From NCBI RefSeq assembly GCF_009296315.1, contig NZ_WHLY01000002.1, positions 3,206,501-3,270,500 of the forward strand: a DNA stretch of 64,000 bases. Direction: 5' to 3'. The position numbers and the translations under genes are program-made. Origin of the DNA: Salmonirosea aquatica (GTDB lineage Bacteria > Bacteroidota > Bacteroidia > Cytophagales > Spirosomataceae). The notes under the pieces are model-generated. The model did no database searches, was not told where the DNA came from, and saw only the letters and a list, made by a program, of their open reading frames with translations. Numbering within the stretch: the stretch's first letter is position 1; every line of letters begins with the position of its first letter. Of this stretch, positions 35,253-45,300 are shown piece by piece.

Positions 35253-36788
35253 ATGTCCAAGAAAATCAAATCCGCCCTCATTTCTGTATACTCCAAAGAA
35301 GGTCTGGAGCCACTCGTACGGCTGCTGCACCAGAATGATGTGAAACTCTACTCGACGGGAGGTACCCAGACCTACCTCGAGGAATTAGGGCTTCCGGTTA
35401 CCGCTGTGGAAAGCCTGACGGGGTACCCTTCCATCTTTGGCGGGCGTGTCAAAACGTTGCATCCGGTCGTTTTTGGGGGTATTCTCTACCGCCGTGACCA
35501 CGCAGGCGACGTGGCACAAGCCGAACAGTTCAACATTCCGGCCCTCGACATGGTCGTGGTGGATCTGTATCCCTTTGAGGATACTGTAGCTTCCGGGGCC
35601 AGTGCAGCCGACATTATTGAAAAGATCGACATCGGGGGAATCTCCCTGATTCGGGCAGCGGCCAAAAATTTCAAGGACACCCTGATTGTTTCCTCGCGCG
35701 ACCAGTACGCAGGTACCCTCAAACTGCTCACCCAAAAAGAGGGCAGCACGGATGAAAGCGACCGGCGCGAATATGCCGCGGCCGCCTTCGGGGTATCGTC
35801 GCATTACGATACGGCCATCAACCAGTGGTTTGTAAAAGGCGATTCCAGTAAGGAAGAGAATATCCGGCACTTTGAAGACCTACCTTCCCAAACCCTTCGT
35901 TACGGCGAGAATCCTCACCAGAATGCTACCTTCTACGGTGATCTGGACGCCATGTTTGTCAAATTGCACGGCAAAGAGCTATCCTACAACAATCTGGTGG
36001 ATGTGGATGCCTGCGTGGGTTTGATCGATGAATTCCTGAATGCCGGACCTACCTTTGCCATCATCAAGCATACCAATGCCTGTGGTATTGCCTCGGCCGC
36101 TACGGCGAAGGATGCCTATCTCAACGCGCTGGCCTGCGATCCGGTATCGGCTTTTGGCGGCGTGGTAATCACCAATACCAACGTGGATGCCGAAACCGCC
36201 GAAGAACTGAACAAGCTCTTCATGGAAATCCTGATTGCCCCGGCGTACAGCGAGGAGGCGCTCCAGATTCTGCAATCCAAGAAAAACCGGATTCTACTCA
36301 AGCGTAAGCCGCTCACGCTGCCTGGCGAAATGTTCAAAACAATTCTTAATGGGGTACTTGCTCAGGATAAAGATAATGTGACGGAAACAGCGGAGCAAAT
36401 GACTACCGTGACCGAAAAAGCACCCACCGAAGCGGAACTGAAATCGCTGGAATTTGCGCTGAAAGTGTGCAAGCATACCAAGTCCAACACCATCGTACTG
36501 GCCAAGGAAAACCAACTACTCGCCAGCGGTACCGGCCAGACTTCCCGAGTGGATGCCCTGCGCCAGGCCATAGACAAGGCGGCCGCGTTTGGCTTCGACC
36601 TGAACGGCGCTGTGATGGCTTCGGATGCTTTCTTCCCGTTCCCGGACTGTGTTGAAATCGCGAAAGAAGCGGGTATTACGGCGGTCGTGCAACCCGGTGG
36701 GTCCATCCGCGATAAAGATTCCATTGCCTACTGCGACGCCAATGGCGTGGCGATGGTCACAACCGGAGTGCGGCATTTCAAGCATTGA
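35253..36788 (+). CDS. purH: Bifunctional AICAR transformylase / IMP cyclohydrolase
   Basis: The last two steps of purine synthesis. The 511-residue protein has the IMP cyclohydrolase (MGS-like) domain at residues 1-200 (SVYSKEGLEPL, YSTGGTQTYLEELG, GRVKTLHPVVFGGIL) and the transformylase domain after it, with RYGENPHQNATFY, the catalytic KHTNACGIA and the final GVAMVTTGVRHFKH. It is a single-gene transcript as far as can be seen, preceded by a repeat-like AGCCAATAGC sequence. Confidence 0.96.
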   Translation: MSKKIKSALISVYSKEGLEPLVRLLHQNDVKLYSTGGTQTYLEELGLPVTAVESLTGYPSIFGGRVKTLHPVVFGGILYRRDHAGDVAQAEQFNIPALDMVVVDLYPFEDTVASGASAADIIEKIDIGGISLIRAAAKNFKDTLIVSSRDQYAGTLKLLTQKEGSTDESDRREYAAAAFGVSSHYDTAINQWFVKGDSSKEENIRHFEDLPSQTLRYGENPHQNATFYGDLDAMFVKLHGKELSYNNLVDVDACVGLIDEFLNAGPTFAIIKHTNACGIASAATAKDAYLNALACDPVSAFGGVVITNTNVDAETAEELNKLFMEILIAPAYSEEALQILQSKKNRILLKRKPLTLPGEMFKTILNGVLAQDKDNVTETAEQMTTVTEKAPTEAELKSLEFALKVCKHTKSNTIVLAKENQLLASGTGQTSRVDALRQAIDKAAAFGFDLNGAVMASDAFFPFPDCVEIAKEAGITAVVQPGGSIRDKDSIAYCDANGVAMVTTGVRHFKH

Positions 36789-36936
36789 GTTTAAGAGGGA
36801 CAAAGGACCGGGCTGGCGTACCAGAAAAAGGCACAGAGGCACAAAGTGAAATAGTGCTATTCTATGTGAGAACGAAGAAGTAGTTTGCCTTGAATTTATT
36901 TAAAGTACTCTGTAAATCAGTTTTTTAAAAAGCCAC

Positions 36937-36949
36937 TGACCAGCAGCTA
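36937..36949 (+). repeat. Member of the intergenic AGTAGCCAGCAGC-like family
   Basis: TGACCAGCAGCTA lies just before the FtsX-like permease. Similar words lie at 17818-17832 (before argG), 20113-20125 (before argD), 35212-35227 (before purH) and 45831-45844 (after susD). Confidence 0.3.
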
Positions 36950-36974
36950 TAAGCTAACAGCTACTTAATACTCC

Positions 36975-38219
36975 ATGAACTTACTGAAAATCAGTTGGGC
37001 CAATCTGCGGGAAAAGAAGCTGAGCAGCTTCCTCAGTGGATTGTTACTGACATTGGGTATTGGCATAATCTCGCTGTTGCTCTTATTGAACCAGCAGCTC
37101 GATGCCCAGTTCAGGCGCAATCTTCGGGGCATCGACATGGTGGTGGGAGCCAAAGGTAGCCCGCTGCAACTGATTCTATCGAGCATTTACCAGATCGACG
37201 CTCCCACGGGCAATGTACCTCTGGCAGAAGTCAACAAGCTCAAAATGAATCCGTTTGTCAAAACGGTAATTCCGCTTTCGATGGGCGACAACTACCGGGG
37301 CTTTCGGATCGTGGGTACCACGCCGCGCTACGTTGAACATTTTGAGGCAAAACTGGCCGAAGGAAAATTATTTGCCACCACCCTGGAAGCAACGCTTGGC
37401 AGCAAGGTGGCCGAAGCCTCGGGCCTGAAGGTAGGTGATACCTTCGCCAGCGCCCACGGACTCGATGAAGCAGGCGATGCCCACGGACAGACCAAGTACC
37501 GGATCGTCGGCGTTTTCGAGCCCAACGGCTCGGTGGTGGATCAGCTCATCCTGACCGACCTCAGCAGCGTGTGGGCCATCCACGAGCACGCCGAGGTACC
37601 CCCGGCCGGAACCAAACCGAATGATCCCGCCCACGAGGTACATGACCCGGAATTCGCACCCGTAGCCGCCGACGAAAAGGAAGTTACCAGCGCGCTCATT
37701 GAGTTTCGTAGTCCCATGGGGCTAGTGGCGCTTCCCCGGCAGATCAACGCCAACACGTCCATGCAGGCGGCTCTGCCCAGCATCGAGATCAACCGACTGT
37801 TTTCATTGCTCGGCGTGGGCATCGACACGCTCCGCGCGCTGGCGCTGGTGATCATGCTCATTGCCGGCGCCAGCGTGTTTGTCTTCCTATACAATTCGCT
37901 CAAAGACCGGAAGTACGAAATGGCCCTGATGCTTTCGATGGGCGCCACCCGGACGCGACTGTTTTTGCTGTTGTTGCTGGAAGGATTGTTTTTGGCTCTA
38001 TTAGGGTATGTTTCGGGTATTTTGTTGAGCCGCATCGGGCTGTGGCTGTTCAGTCGGGCGGCCGAGCAGGATCTGCATTATTCGCTCGGTCAGTTTGGAT
38101 TTTTGCCCGAAGAAGGGTACCTGTTGGGCGCTGCCTTGCTCATTGGCGTACTGGCCGCTGCCTTGCCCTCGCTGGGGGTATATCGGCTGAATATCTCCCG
38201 CACGCTGGCCGAAGACTAG
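36975..38219 (+). CDS. FtsX/MacB-like ABC transporter permease
   Basis: A 414-residue inner membrane protein: a first helix (LSSFLSGLLLTLGIGIISLLLLL), a large periplasmic MacB core region of about 220 residues (TPRYVEHFEAKLAEGKLF, TALIEFRSPMG), then three helices. FtsX-type permeases usually work with an ATPase in mechanical transmission or lipoprotein/lipid handling, not bulk transport. No ATPase gene is adjacent here, so it must use one encoded elsewhere. The next gene encodes a DUF3299 protein. In gammaproteobacteria such permeases and DUF3299 proteins occur together in zinc-regulated operons (recollection), so a metal-linked role is possible. Confidence 0.85.
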   Translation: MNLLKISWANLREKKLSSFLSGLLLTLGIGIISLLLLLNQQLDAQFRRNLRGIDMVVGAKGSPLQLILSSIYQIDAPTGNVPLAEVNKLKMNPFVKTVIPLSMGDNYRGFRIVGTTPRYVEHFEAKLAEGKLFATTLEATLGSKVAEASGLKVGDTFASAHGLDEAGDAHGQTKYRIVGVFEPNGSVVDQLILTDLSSVWAIHEHAEVPPAGTKPNDPAHEVHDPEFAPVAADEKEVTSALIEFRSPMGLVALPRQINANTSMQAALPSIEINRLFSLLGVGIDTLRALALVIMLIAGASVFVFLYNSLKDRKYEMALMLSMGATRTRLFLLLLLEGLFLALLGYVSGILLSRIGLWLFSRAAEQDLHYSLGQFGFLPEEGYLLGAALLIGVLAAALPSLGVYRLNISRTLAED

Positions 38220-38253
38220 GCTGGGGTACTTGCTTTTTGAATGGGATTTGATT

Positions 38254-38261
38254 TATTTTTG
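38254..38261 (+). promoter_or_regulatory. Candidate -7 promoter box TATTTTTG for the DUF3299 gene
   Basis: Exact TAnnTTTG, 74 bases before the start, with TTG 21 bases upstream. Confidence 0.4.
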
Positions 38262-38335
38262 TTAAAACAATCATTTGTAGTGTACGTTCCGTAAAGGAAT
38301 TACGTAAAAACTCAATCCTGATTCATCCAAATACT

Positions 38336-38788
38336 ATGAGGAAATATTCGCGTACCTTGATCCTGGGTCTTTTTGCTACTTCTATTTTGTCGTTCACGCC
38401 CGCGGCTGTTCCCGTAAAACTTACGTGGGAAACCCTACGCGACGTGACTTTCAAGAAAAAATGGTACCCCGACGAATCGGTGTATATGCTGTACCCTACC
38501 TTCGGGCCGGCGGTGCAGAAACTGAAAGGCAAGGAGGTTAGTATCACGGGCTACATTCTGCCTATCGATCTCGACGCTAATATGTACGTACTGTCGGCCT
38601 TTCCGTACAGCGCGTGTTTCTTCTGCGGCGGGGCGGGGCCGGAATCGGTGATGGCCCTGAAGTTTAAGAAAGATCCCCGCAAGTTCAAGACCGACGAACG
38701 GCTCACCTTCAAAGGTACCCTGATCCTAAATGCCGACGATATCTATCAGATGAATTACGTGCTGGAAGGCGCCGAGATAGCGGAATAG
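38336..38788 (+). CDS. DUF3299-domain exported protein
   Basis: A 150-residue protein with a signal peptide ending around SFTPAAVPV. The body has the DUF3299 pattern: KGKEVSITGYILPIDLD, then the cysteine pair FSACFFCGGAGPESVM-like (seen as SACFFCGG) and a closing beta strand TFKGTLILNADD. It is expected in the periplasm; the two cysteines could bind metal or form a disulfide. It is next to an FtsX-like permease, a known pairing for this family. Confidence 0.8.
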   Translation: MRKYSRTLILGLFATSILSFTPAAVPVKLTWETLRDVTFKKKWYPDESVYMLYPTFGPAVQKLKGKEVSITGYILPIDLDANMYVLSAFPYSACFFCGGAGPESVMALKFKKDPRKFKTDERLTFKGTLILNADDIYQMNYVLEGAEIAE

Positions 38789-38797
38789 GGTACCCCC

Positions 38798-41700
38798 TTA
38801 CCGCCGGGCCACCGGCATGGGGGTACCTTGGAGCGGTTTTAGAAAGATCAGTGAGCCTTTATTGCGCGCGATAACCCAGGTAGGTACCCCGGCAATCGTG
38901 ATCCGTTTCATATCCCGAATCTCGCCATCCAGCCGGAAACCCGCGTCAACCGGCGACTGGGCCTGAAAGGTACCTTTCCCCCGGTTCAGCAGCACCAGCC
39001 CGTAACTCGAATCGTAGCGCCCCTGGAAGGGACTCACGCCTATGTAGTTCCCGCCCCCCAGCAGATCGGGCAGGCCATCGCCGTTGACATCGGCGGCCGC
39101 CAGTGTGAAGAGCTTAGAAACCTGCGCCTGCCAGGGTAGATCGTGGCTGACAAATCCTCCATCCCGGTTTTCCAGATAGACTGACTCAAATTTTCGGACT
39201 TCCAGTTTTCGGGCATCCCGTAATTCTTCAGGCTTGAAGATTTCGTCGATGGTTTTTCCGGCAAAGGATTTGTAGTCCGGGAAGCGTTTGTTGATGATCG
39301 TGGGAATGCGTTTTCCGAGCTCATCTTTGGAGGATACCGGGTACCAGCGGTCGTCAGCGCCGTAGGCCAGTACTTGTTCCATTCCCTTATTGCCGTCAAA
39401 ATCCTTCACCCACATCGTCAGGCCAGACTCGGCTGTTTTCCGAAATTTGGTATTAACGCCCAGATTACCCGCAACAAGATCCATATCGCCGTCGCCATCA
39501 AAGTCGGCGGCCACCACGCACTGCCACAAGCCGGTAGGTGTATTGTATTTTTCGGATTGATCGGCGGAAAGCTTACCGCTTTTATTCAGGAATACCGTCA
39601 CAGGCATCCAGTCGCCCACCACCACCAGATCCTTCACCCGGTCGCCGTCGATATCTGCCCATACGGCATCGGTGACCATGCCTGCTTGGCGGAGTTGAGG
39701 GGCCAATTGTTCCGTTTTATCCGCAAAATGGCCCTTGCCGTCGTTGATCAGCAGGTAGGAGCGAGGTACATCCCCGTACCCAAACGCCACGACCCTACCC
39801 CCGACGAACAAATCCAGGTCGCCGTCGTTGTCCACATCAAAAGGCCGCACGCACGATTTGTTGTCATACATGGGCGGCAGGGCGTTGGGTACGCGTTTGA
39901 AATTGCCCTGGCCGTCATTGAGGTACAGGCGGTCGAACTGCTCGGGCATTTTTTCGTAAAATTCATTTCCGCCCGATACCACGTATAGATCGGGGTGCCC
40001 ATCGCCATTGGCATCGAAAAACACGGCGTCCGTATCTTCAAAAGTCGAGTCCGTTCGGAAATCCGGTTGCAGACTTTTGGTAAACCTACCGTGGATATCC
40101 TGGATAAAAAGTGAGCCGATTTGCCACTTGGCTCCGCCAACATAAAAATCCTCACGCCCATCGCCGTTGACATCGGCCACGGCTACTTTGGGCCCTTCGG
40201 TCGAAACCAGGAAAGGCATCAGGCTTTCGCGGTAAAAATCGTAATACAGGTTTTCCTCGTGGCGGTAGGGAATCGGGTTGGATGCCGTGACATCATCGAA
40301 AAGCTTCGGATCGGGTTGGCTGACGATCCGCGCCGCCACATCGGGCACCGCCGGGTAGGTACCTTCGTACTTTACCACCAGCCGTTGGTTGGCTTTGACG
40401 CCCGTCAGTATCTGCACAGCCTGGTTAGGCCAGACAATCAACACGCTATCGATAGTCGTTTCATTCCCCAGGCCAAAGTGCGCAATGGGTTCACTGCTCG
40501 ACTCGAAGCCCCGCGTGGTGGACAACTGCTGTAATTGGATCGAGGTACCCTGCTTGAGAACCACCTTGGCTCCCAAAGCCGAAGTATTGCCGGGGTACCC
40601 TTCCAGTTTCACCCGCAGGTACCCGGAAGAAGCGCTGTCCGATTCAGCAACTGGGCTGGTCTGGTTCTGATAAAAGACCGAAGGCTCATTGAGATTGTTG
40701 GTCACCAGATCGAGGTCGCCGTCGTTATCAAAATCCGCGTAGGCCGCCCCATTGGAAATCGTGGGTGCACCGAAGCCCCATGCTTCGGACTTGTTTTGGA
40801 AAACCAGCCCCTTACTGCCCTTGAAAAGGTAGTTATGTACTTTCCCCGGCGGCATCATGCTCATGGCACGCTTGTCAAGATCGTACGATGTCTCGGGCGC
40901 GTAGCGCAGGGAGTCGTCGGCGGCGTACTTGGCGTAGTCAAGGTTGTTGGGCCGATGGGCAATGCCATTGCTTACGAACAGATCCTTGATGCCGTCGTTG
41001 TCATAGTCGGCCAGCAGCGGCGACCAGCTCCAGTCGGTGGCGGCCACGCCGGCCATGGCCCCTATCTCCATAAACCCCTGGCCCGACTGGTTGATTTGCA
41101 AACAATTACGGCTCAATTGTGGCATATAGCCGTACGATAATTTGTATAGAAAAATGTCGAATGAATCTTCTCCAACGGATGACTTCTCAATGGTTTCATC
41201 TTCGGGGTACATATCCAGCGTCATCAGGTCGGGGTACCCATCGTTGTTGACATCGGCCAGATCGTTGCCCATGGAGTAGCGGCTGGTGTAGCGAAACAGC
41301 TCACGGCTCTTGTTGGTGAAGGTACCGTTGCCATTGTTGATATAGCAGTAGTCGTCCTCATGAAAATCGTTGGATACGTAGATGTCGTCCCAGCCGTCGT
41401 TATTCAGGTCGCCCACGGCTACGCCCAGGCCGTAGCCCATCGCGGCACCAAAAATGCCAGCCTTTTCGCTTACATCCTTGAATTTGACGGGGGAGGTGGG
41501 GGGTACCTTGGTATCACTCAACTGACTTTCGTATAGATGATCACCGGCTTGGTTATCACGCAGGTTACGGGCCGTCACCCGGTCGTAACTGCGGGAAGTG
41601 TGCACAGCATGGTTGAGCAGATAGCAGTCCAGGTCGCCGTCGCGGTCGTAATCGAAAAATACGGCTTGGGTCGAAAAACCGGTGAAGTCGAGGCCATATT

Positions 41701-42190
41701 CGGCGGCTTTCTCCGTGAAAGTCAGATCTCCGTTATTGATGTAGAGCTCATTGGCTCCTTCCATTCCCCGAAAATTTCCCACGGCCGACACGTAAATATC
41801 CAGCAGTCCGTCGCCGTTCACGTCAGCCATCGTAACGCCGGTCTGCCAGTCAGAAAAGCCTTCCACGCCTGCCTGATCAGTAATATCCTCGAATTTGAAG
41901 CCTCCTTTGTTGAGATAGAGTTTATTTTTTCCCTGATTGGAAACAAAGTACACATCCGTGAGACCGTCATTATTGATGTCCCCGGCGGCTACCCCGCCGC
42001 CGTTGTAGAAGTACAGGTAATCCAGCAAGTTGATTTTTTGATTACCCACTACCCGATTGACAAAACCCACACCCGTACTGGTGGAGTCTTTCACTTCAAA
42101 AAGAGCTTTTTCATGATCTTTCTCATCCGTATGGCAAGCCTGGATGCCGAAAAAGAGGAATAGTATACTGATTAATTTTATTGGATTCAT
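38798..42190 (-). CDS. Giant VCBS/FG-GAP repeat lipoprotein with an ASPIC/UnbV domain (copy 1)
   Basis: 1,130 residues from the ATG that gives MNPIKLISILFLFFGIQAC, a signal with a lipobox cysteine; the longer frame adds a non-conserved start. Two sets of FG-GAP/VCBS repeats (many D-x-D/N-x-D-G-x-x-D calcium-loop motifs such as DINNDGLTDVY, DVNGDGLLDIY, DYDNDGIKDLF) flank a central ASPIC/UnbV module (STRGFESSSEPIAHFGLGNETTIDSVLIVWPN). It probably folds as two beta-propellers on the cell surface. It is last in the susC-susD-lipoprotein string. Its close paralogue lies directly upstream. Function unknown; ligand or glycan capture is inference. Confidence 0.88.
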   Translation of the reverse strand: MNPIKLISILFLFFGIQACHTDEKDHEKALFEVKDSTSTGVGFVNRVVGNQKINLLDYLYFYNGGGVAAGDINNDGLTDVYFVSNQGKNKLYLNKGGFKFEDITDQAGVEGFSDWQTGVTMADVNGDGLLDIYVSAVGNFRGMEGANELYINNGDLTFTEKAAEYGLDFTGFSTQAVFFDYDRDGDLDCYLLNHAVHTSRSYDRVTARNLRDNQAGDHLYESQLSDTKVPPTSPVKFKDVSEKAGIFGAAMGYGLGVAVGDLNNDGWDDIYVSNDFHEDDYCYINNGNGTFTNKSRELFRYTSRYSMGNDLADVNNDGYPDLMTLDMYPEDETIEKSSVGEDSFDIFLYKLSYGYMPQLSRNCLQINQSGQGFMEIGAMAGVAATDWSWSPLLADYDNDGIKDLFVSNGIAHRPNNLDYAKYAADDSLRYAPETSYDLDKRAMSMMPPGKVHNYLFKGSKGLVFQNKSEAWGFGAPTISNGAAYADFDNDGDLDLVTNNLNEPSVFYQNQTSPVAESDSASSGYLRVKLEGYPGNTSALGAKVVLKQGTSIQLQQLSTTRGFESSSEPIAHFGLGNETTIDSVLIVWPNQAVQILTGVKANQRLVVKYEGTYPAVPDVAARIVSQPDPKLFDDVTASNPIPYRHEENLYYDFYRESLMPFLVSTEGPKVAVADVNGDGREDFYVGGAKWQIGSLFIQDIHGRFTKSLQPDFRTDSTFEDTDAVFFDANGDGHPDLYVVSGGNEFYEKMPEQFDRLYLNDGQGNFKRVPNALPPMYDNKSCVRPFDVDNDGDLDLFVGGRVVAFGYGDVPRSYLLINDGKGHFADKTEQLAPQLRQAGMVTDAVWADIDGDRVKDLVVVGDWMPVTVFLNKSGKLSADQSEKYNTPTGLWQCVVAADFDGDGDMDLVAGNLGVNTKFRKTAESGLTMWVKDFDGNKGMEQVLAYGADDRWYPVSSKDELGKRIPTIINKRFPDYKSFAGKTIDEIFKPEELRDARKLEVRKFESVYLENRDGGFVSHDLPWQAQVSKLFTLAAADVNGDGLPDLLGGGNYIGVSPFQGRYDSSYGLVLLNRGKGTFQAQSPVDAGFRLDGEIRDMKRITIAGVPTWVIARNKGSLIFLKPLQGTPMPVARR

Positions 42191-42315
42191 GGAATATTGG
42201 AAACTAGATTCTGGATGTTGGATTCTAGAATTTATTTTTAAATGACTTGTAATCAATTTTTTGGAGATGTGCTTGCCGTAGATTTAGATTTTTTATTAAA
42301 TCCACCATCCAGCCT

Positions 42316-45300
42316 CTACTTGGCCCGGTACACCTGCACCTTACTGTTGTTGGTGCCCAGCACAATCTGCCCCTGCCTCAGCCGCTTCATGGCCCGTACC
42401 TGGTCGTTGGCCCACAGGCCGGTTTCGGTGGGCGCTTTCACCTCAAATCCCTGGCTACCACTGTGGAGAATAAGGCCGCGGAGGGCGTCATACCGGCCGA
42501 GTTCGGGCAGTACGTCGTAATTGTTTCCCGCAATGGCCAGGTCCATGCGGCCGTCGTGGTCGTAGTCGAAGGGAAGAATGGCGTAGATGGGGGAGAGTTG
42601 CGCCTGCCGGGGCAAAGGCAGGAACGTGAACGCCGCCGCCCGGGAGTCATTCCGCAGAATGGCCGACTCTCCCGTAAAGACTTTTTTATGGACCGCTCCT
42701 TCCAACTGCTCCGGGCTGAGTATTTCGTTCAGCGTTTTGCCGGCGTACTCTTTGTTGAGGACAAATTTCTTCTTCAAAGAAGGCATGGCTCGCAGCAGAT
42801 CGGGTTTCATGAGCATGGGGTAGGGTACCCCACTTTCGTCGGGACAGGTGATGATTTGTTTCATTTGCCCATTATGATCAAAATCCTTCACATATAGCTC
42901 GACGGGCGTCTGCTGAGTGGCTTTCAGACTCGAATTCAAGCCCAGGTTTCCGGCAACAATGTCAAGATCACCATCCTGATCAATGTCCACCGCTTCCACG
43001 GTATTCCACCAGCCATTGGTTTTCATCGGCTGCCCTTGCTCATTTTTAATTATTTCCGACGCTTGCAGTTCGAGTTTTTGGCGCTTATTCTTGAAAATGG
43101 TAATCGGCATCCAGTCGCCTACTACGACCAATTCCGGGTAGGTATCGCCATCGAGATCGGCCCAGCAGGCATCTGTGACCATGCCGAGTTGCTCGATTTG
43201 CGGAATGTACCGCCGGGTGAAATTCTTAAAAGACCCGGTACCGTCGTTGGTCAGGAGATAACTGGGCGGATCAATGCCGTATTGGCCCGATTTGAGTCGA
43301 GAGCCAATGAATACGTCTACGTCGCCATCTTTGTCGTAGTCGGCGACAGCCACGCAAGCGGCATTGATAGCCAGGTTTGGAAAGGTCGCACTACGGGTAA
43401 AGGTACCCTTGCCGTCGTTGAGGTACAGGCGGGGCACCAGGGTAGGATCGTTGTCGCGGAATTCGTTGCTACCCGATACGACCAGCAAATCCTGATCTCC
43501 ATCGTTATCGGCATCAAAAAATACGGCGTCCGAGGCCTCCACATCCGTTTCCTGTTTTAGGATTTCTGGGGTGCGGTCCGCAAAGCTTCCGTCTTTTTTC
43601 TGGACATAAAGCTTCCCACCCTGCCCGATGGCTCCACCCAAGTACACATCGTCCAGGCCGTCCCCGTTGGCATCGCCCAGGGCCATTGCCGGTCCCAGGC
43701 GGGAGTACATCTGCTTCAGCAGGGGGTTCTTGTTATAATCGACATAATCGGACTCGCGATGCACGAAATCGAGTCCGCTGGATGCCGTGATGTCCTTGAA
43801 CAGCTCCTGGCTCCGGCTGCTGGCCGGTAGCCAGGGCTGGGTGGCAGCCTCCTGATTCAATACATAGGTCGAGTCGGCCCGTAGGCCCCGGAGTACCTGC
43901 TGACGGTCATTGGGCCACAATACGGTTACGGAATCGACCGCAGGATTTTTACCTAGCCCAAACACCAGCCTCAGATCCACAGAGGATTCGAAACCGCGAT
44001 TGGGCATTTGCTGTAACATCTGGGTGCGGGTACCCTGATGGAGATAGACTTTGGTGCCAATCGCGTTGCGGTTTTGTGCCCCGCCGATCAGTCGGAATTT
44101 GAGGTAGTGAAAATCGGGCCGCTCATTGGAAGCATTTCGATACACCGACAGCGGACTGTTGACGTTGTTGACCACCAAATCCAAATCGCCATCGTTGTCC
44201 AGGTCTCCATAGGCGGCCCCGTTGGAAAAGGAGGGGGTACCTAGGCCCCATTCTTCAGCTTTATTGGCAAAGGATAGATTGCCATTATTCTTGAAAGCGT
44301 AATTGGCCAATGGTTCCGAGGGCATATTGTCGATAAACTTCCGGTAATCGAATTTGCGGGTACGGCTGGCTTCGGCAATGTTGGCCGGATCGGCCAGAAA
44401 AGCCATGAAATCCTGGTTGGTCAAATCCCGGTTGATGGCATTGGCCACAAAAATATCCTTCTCGCCGTCGGAGTCCATGTCGAAAATCAGGGCACCCCAG
44501 CTCCAGTCGGTAGCATGGGTACCCGTGAAGCGGGCTATTTCGCTGAACCAGGTCTTCCCGTCCGGCGCACCCGACTGATTCAACTGCAGGGAATTTTGCA
44601 TGTACTGGTAGTGAAAATCCCGCGCCTCTTTCAGTTTCATCAGGTCATGCCCCTCGAAGGTGGACGTTAACTTCAGCCGGCGGTCGGTGGCGGGAAGCAT
44701 GTCCGTGACGTAGATATCCAGCTTGCCGTCATTGTTGATATCGGCAATGTCGGCGCCCATCGAAGAAAGGCTCGTATGGCCCATGGCGGTTTGCAGCGAT
44801 TCGGTAAATGAGCCTTTCCTGTCGTTGATATACAGGTAGTCATGCTCGTAGAAATCGTTGGAAATGTAGATATCGAGCCAGTTGTCATTATTGACATCGC
44901 CAATGGTGATGCCCAGTCCGAAGCCGATAATGCTGCCGTAGATACCCGCCGCTTCGCTCACATCGGTAAAGTGCCCGCCATCGTTTCGGAATAATTTGTG
45001 CCCGCCGTCCTTGTCGCGCTGGGCGCGCAGATTGGCGTAGGCCAGTTGCCCCACGGGCGTGAAGCTATTGTTGAGCAGAAACATGTCTAGATCGCCATCC
45101 CGGTCGTAATCGAAAAAAGCAGCGTGGATCGAGTAGCCCTCTTCGGCCAGCCCGTACGCCTGGGCGCTTTCCCGGAAAACGGGCAGGCCATTGCTGCCCG
45201 TACCTTGATTGATAAAAAGCTCGTTGCTCCGCTCGGCCGACCGCCCGGCGTTACAGACGTACAGGTCGAGCAGCCCGTCGCCGTTCACATCGGTAAAGGT

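Noticed and set aside
39374-41140. Long plus-strand open frames opposite the first VCBS lipoprotein
   Set aside because: They mirror the Asp/Asn/Gly-rich repeats on the real strand and contain no recognisable domain.
42463-44244. Plus-strand open frames opposite the second VCBS lipoprotein
   Set aside because: Same artefact of the repeat composition of the minus-strand gene.
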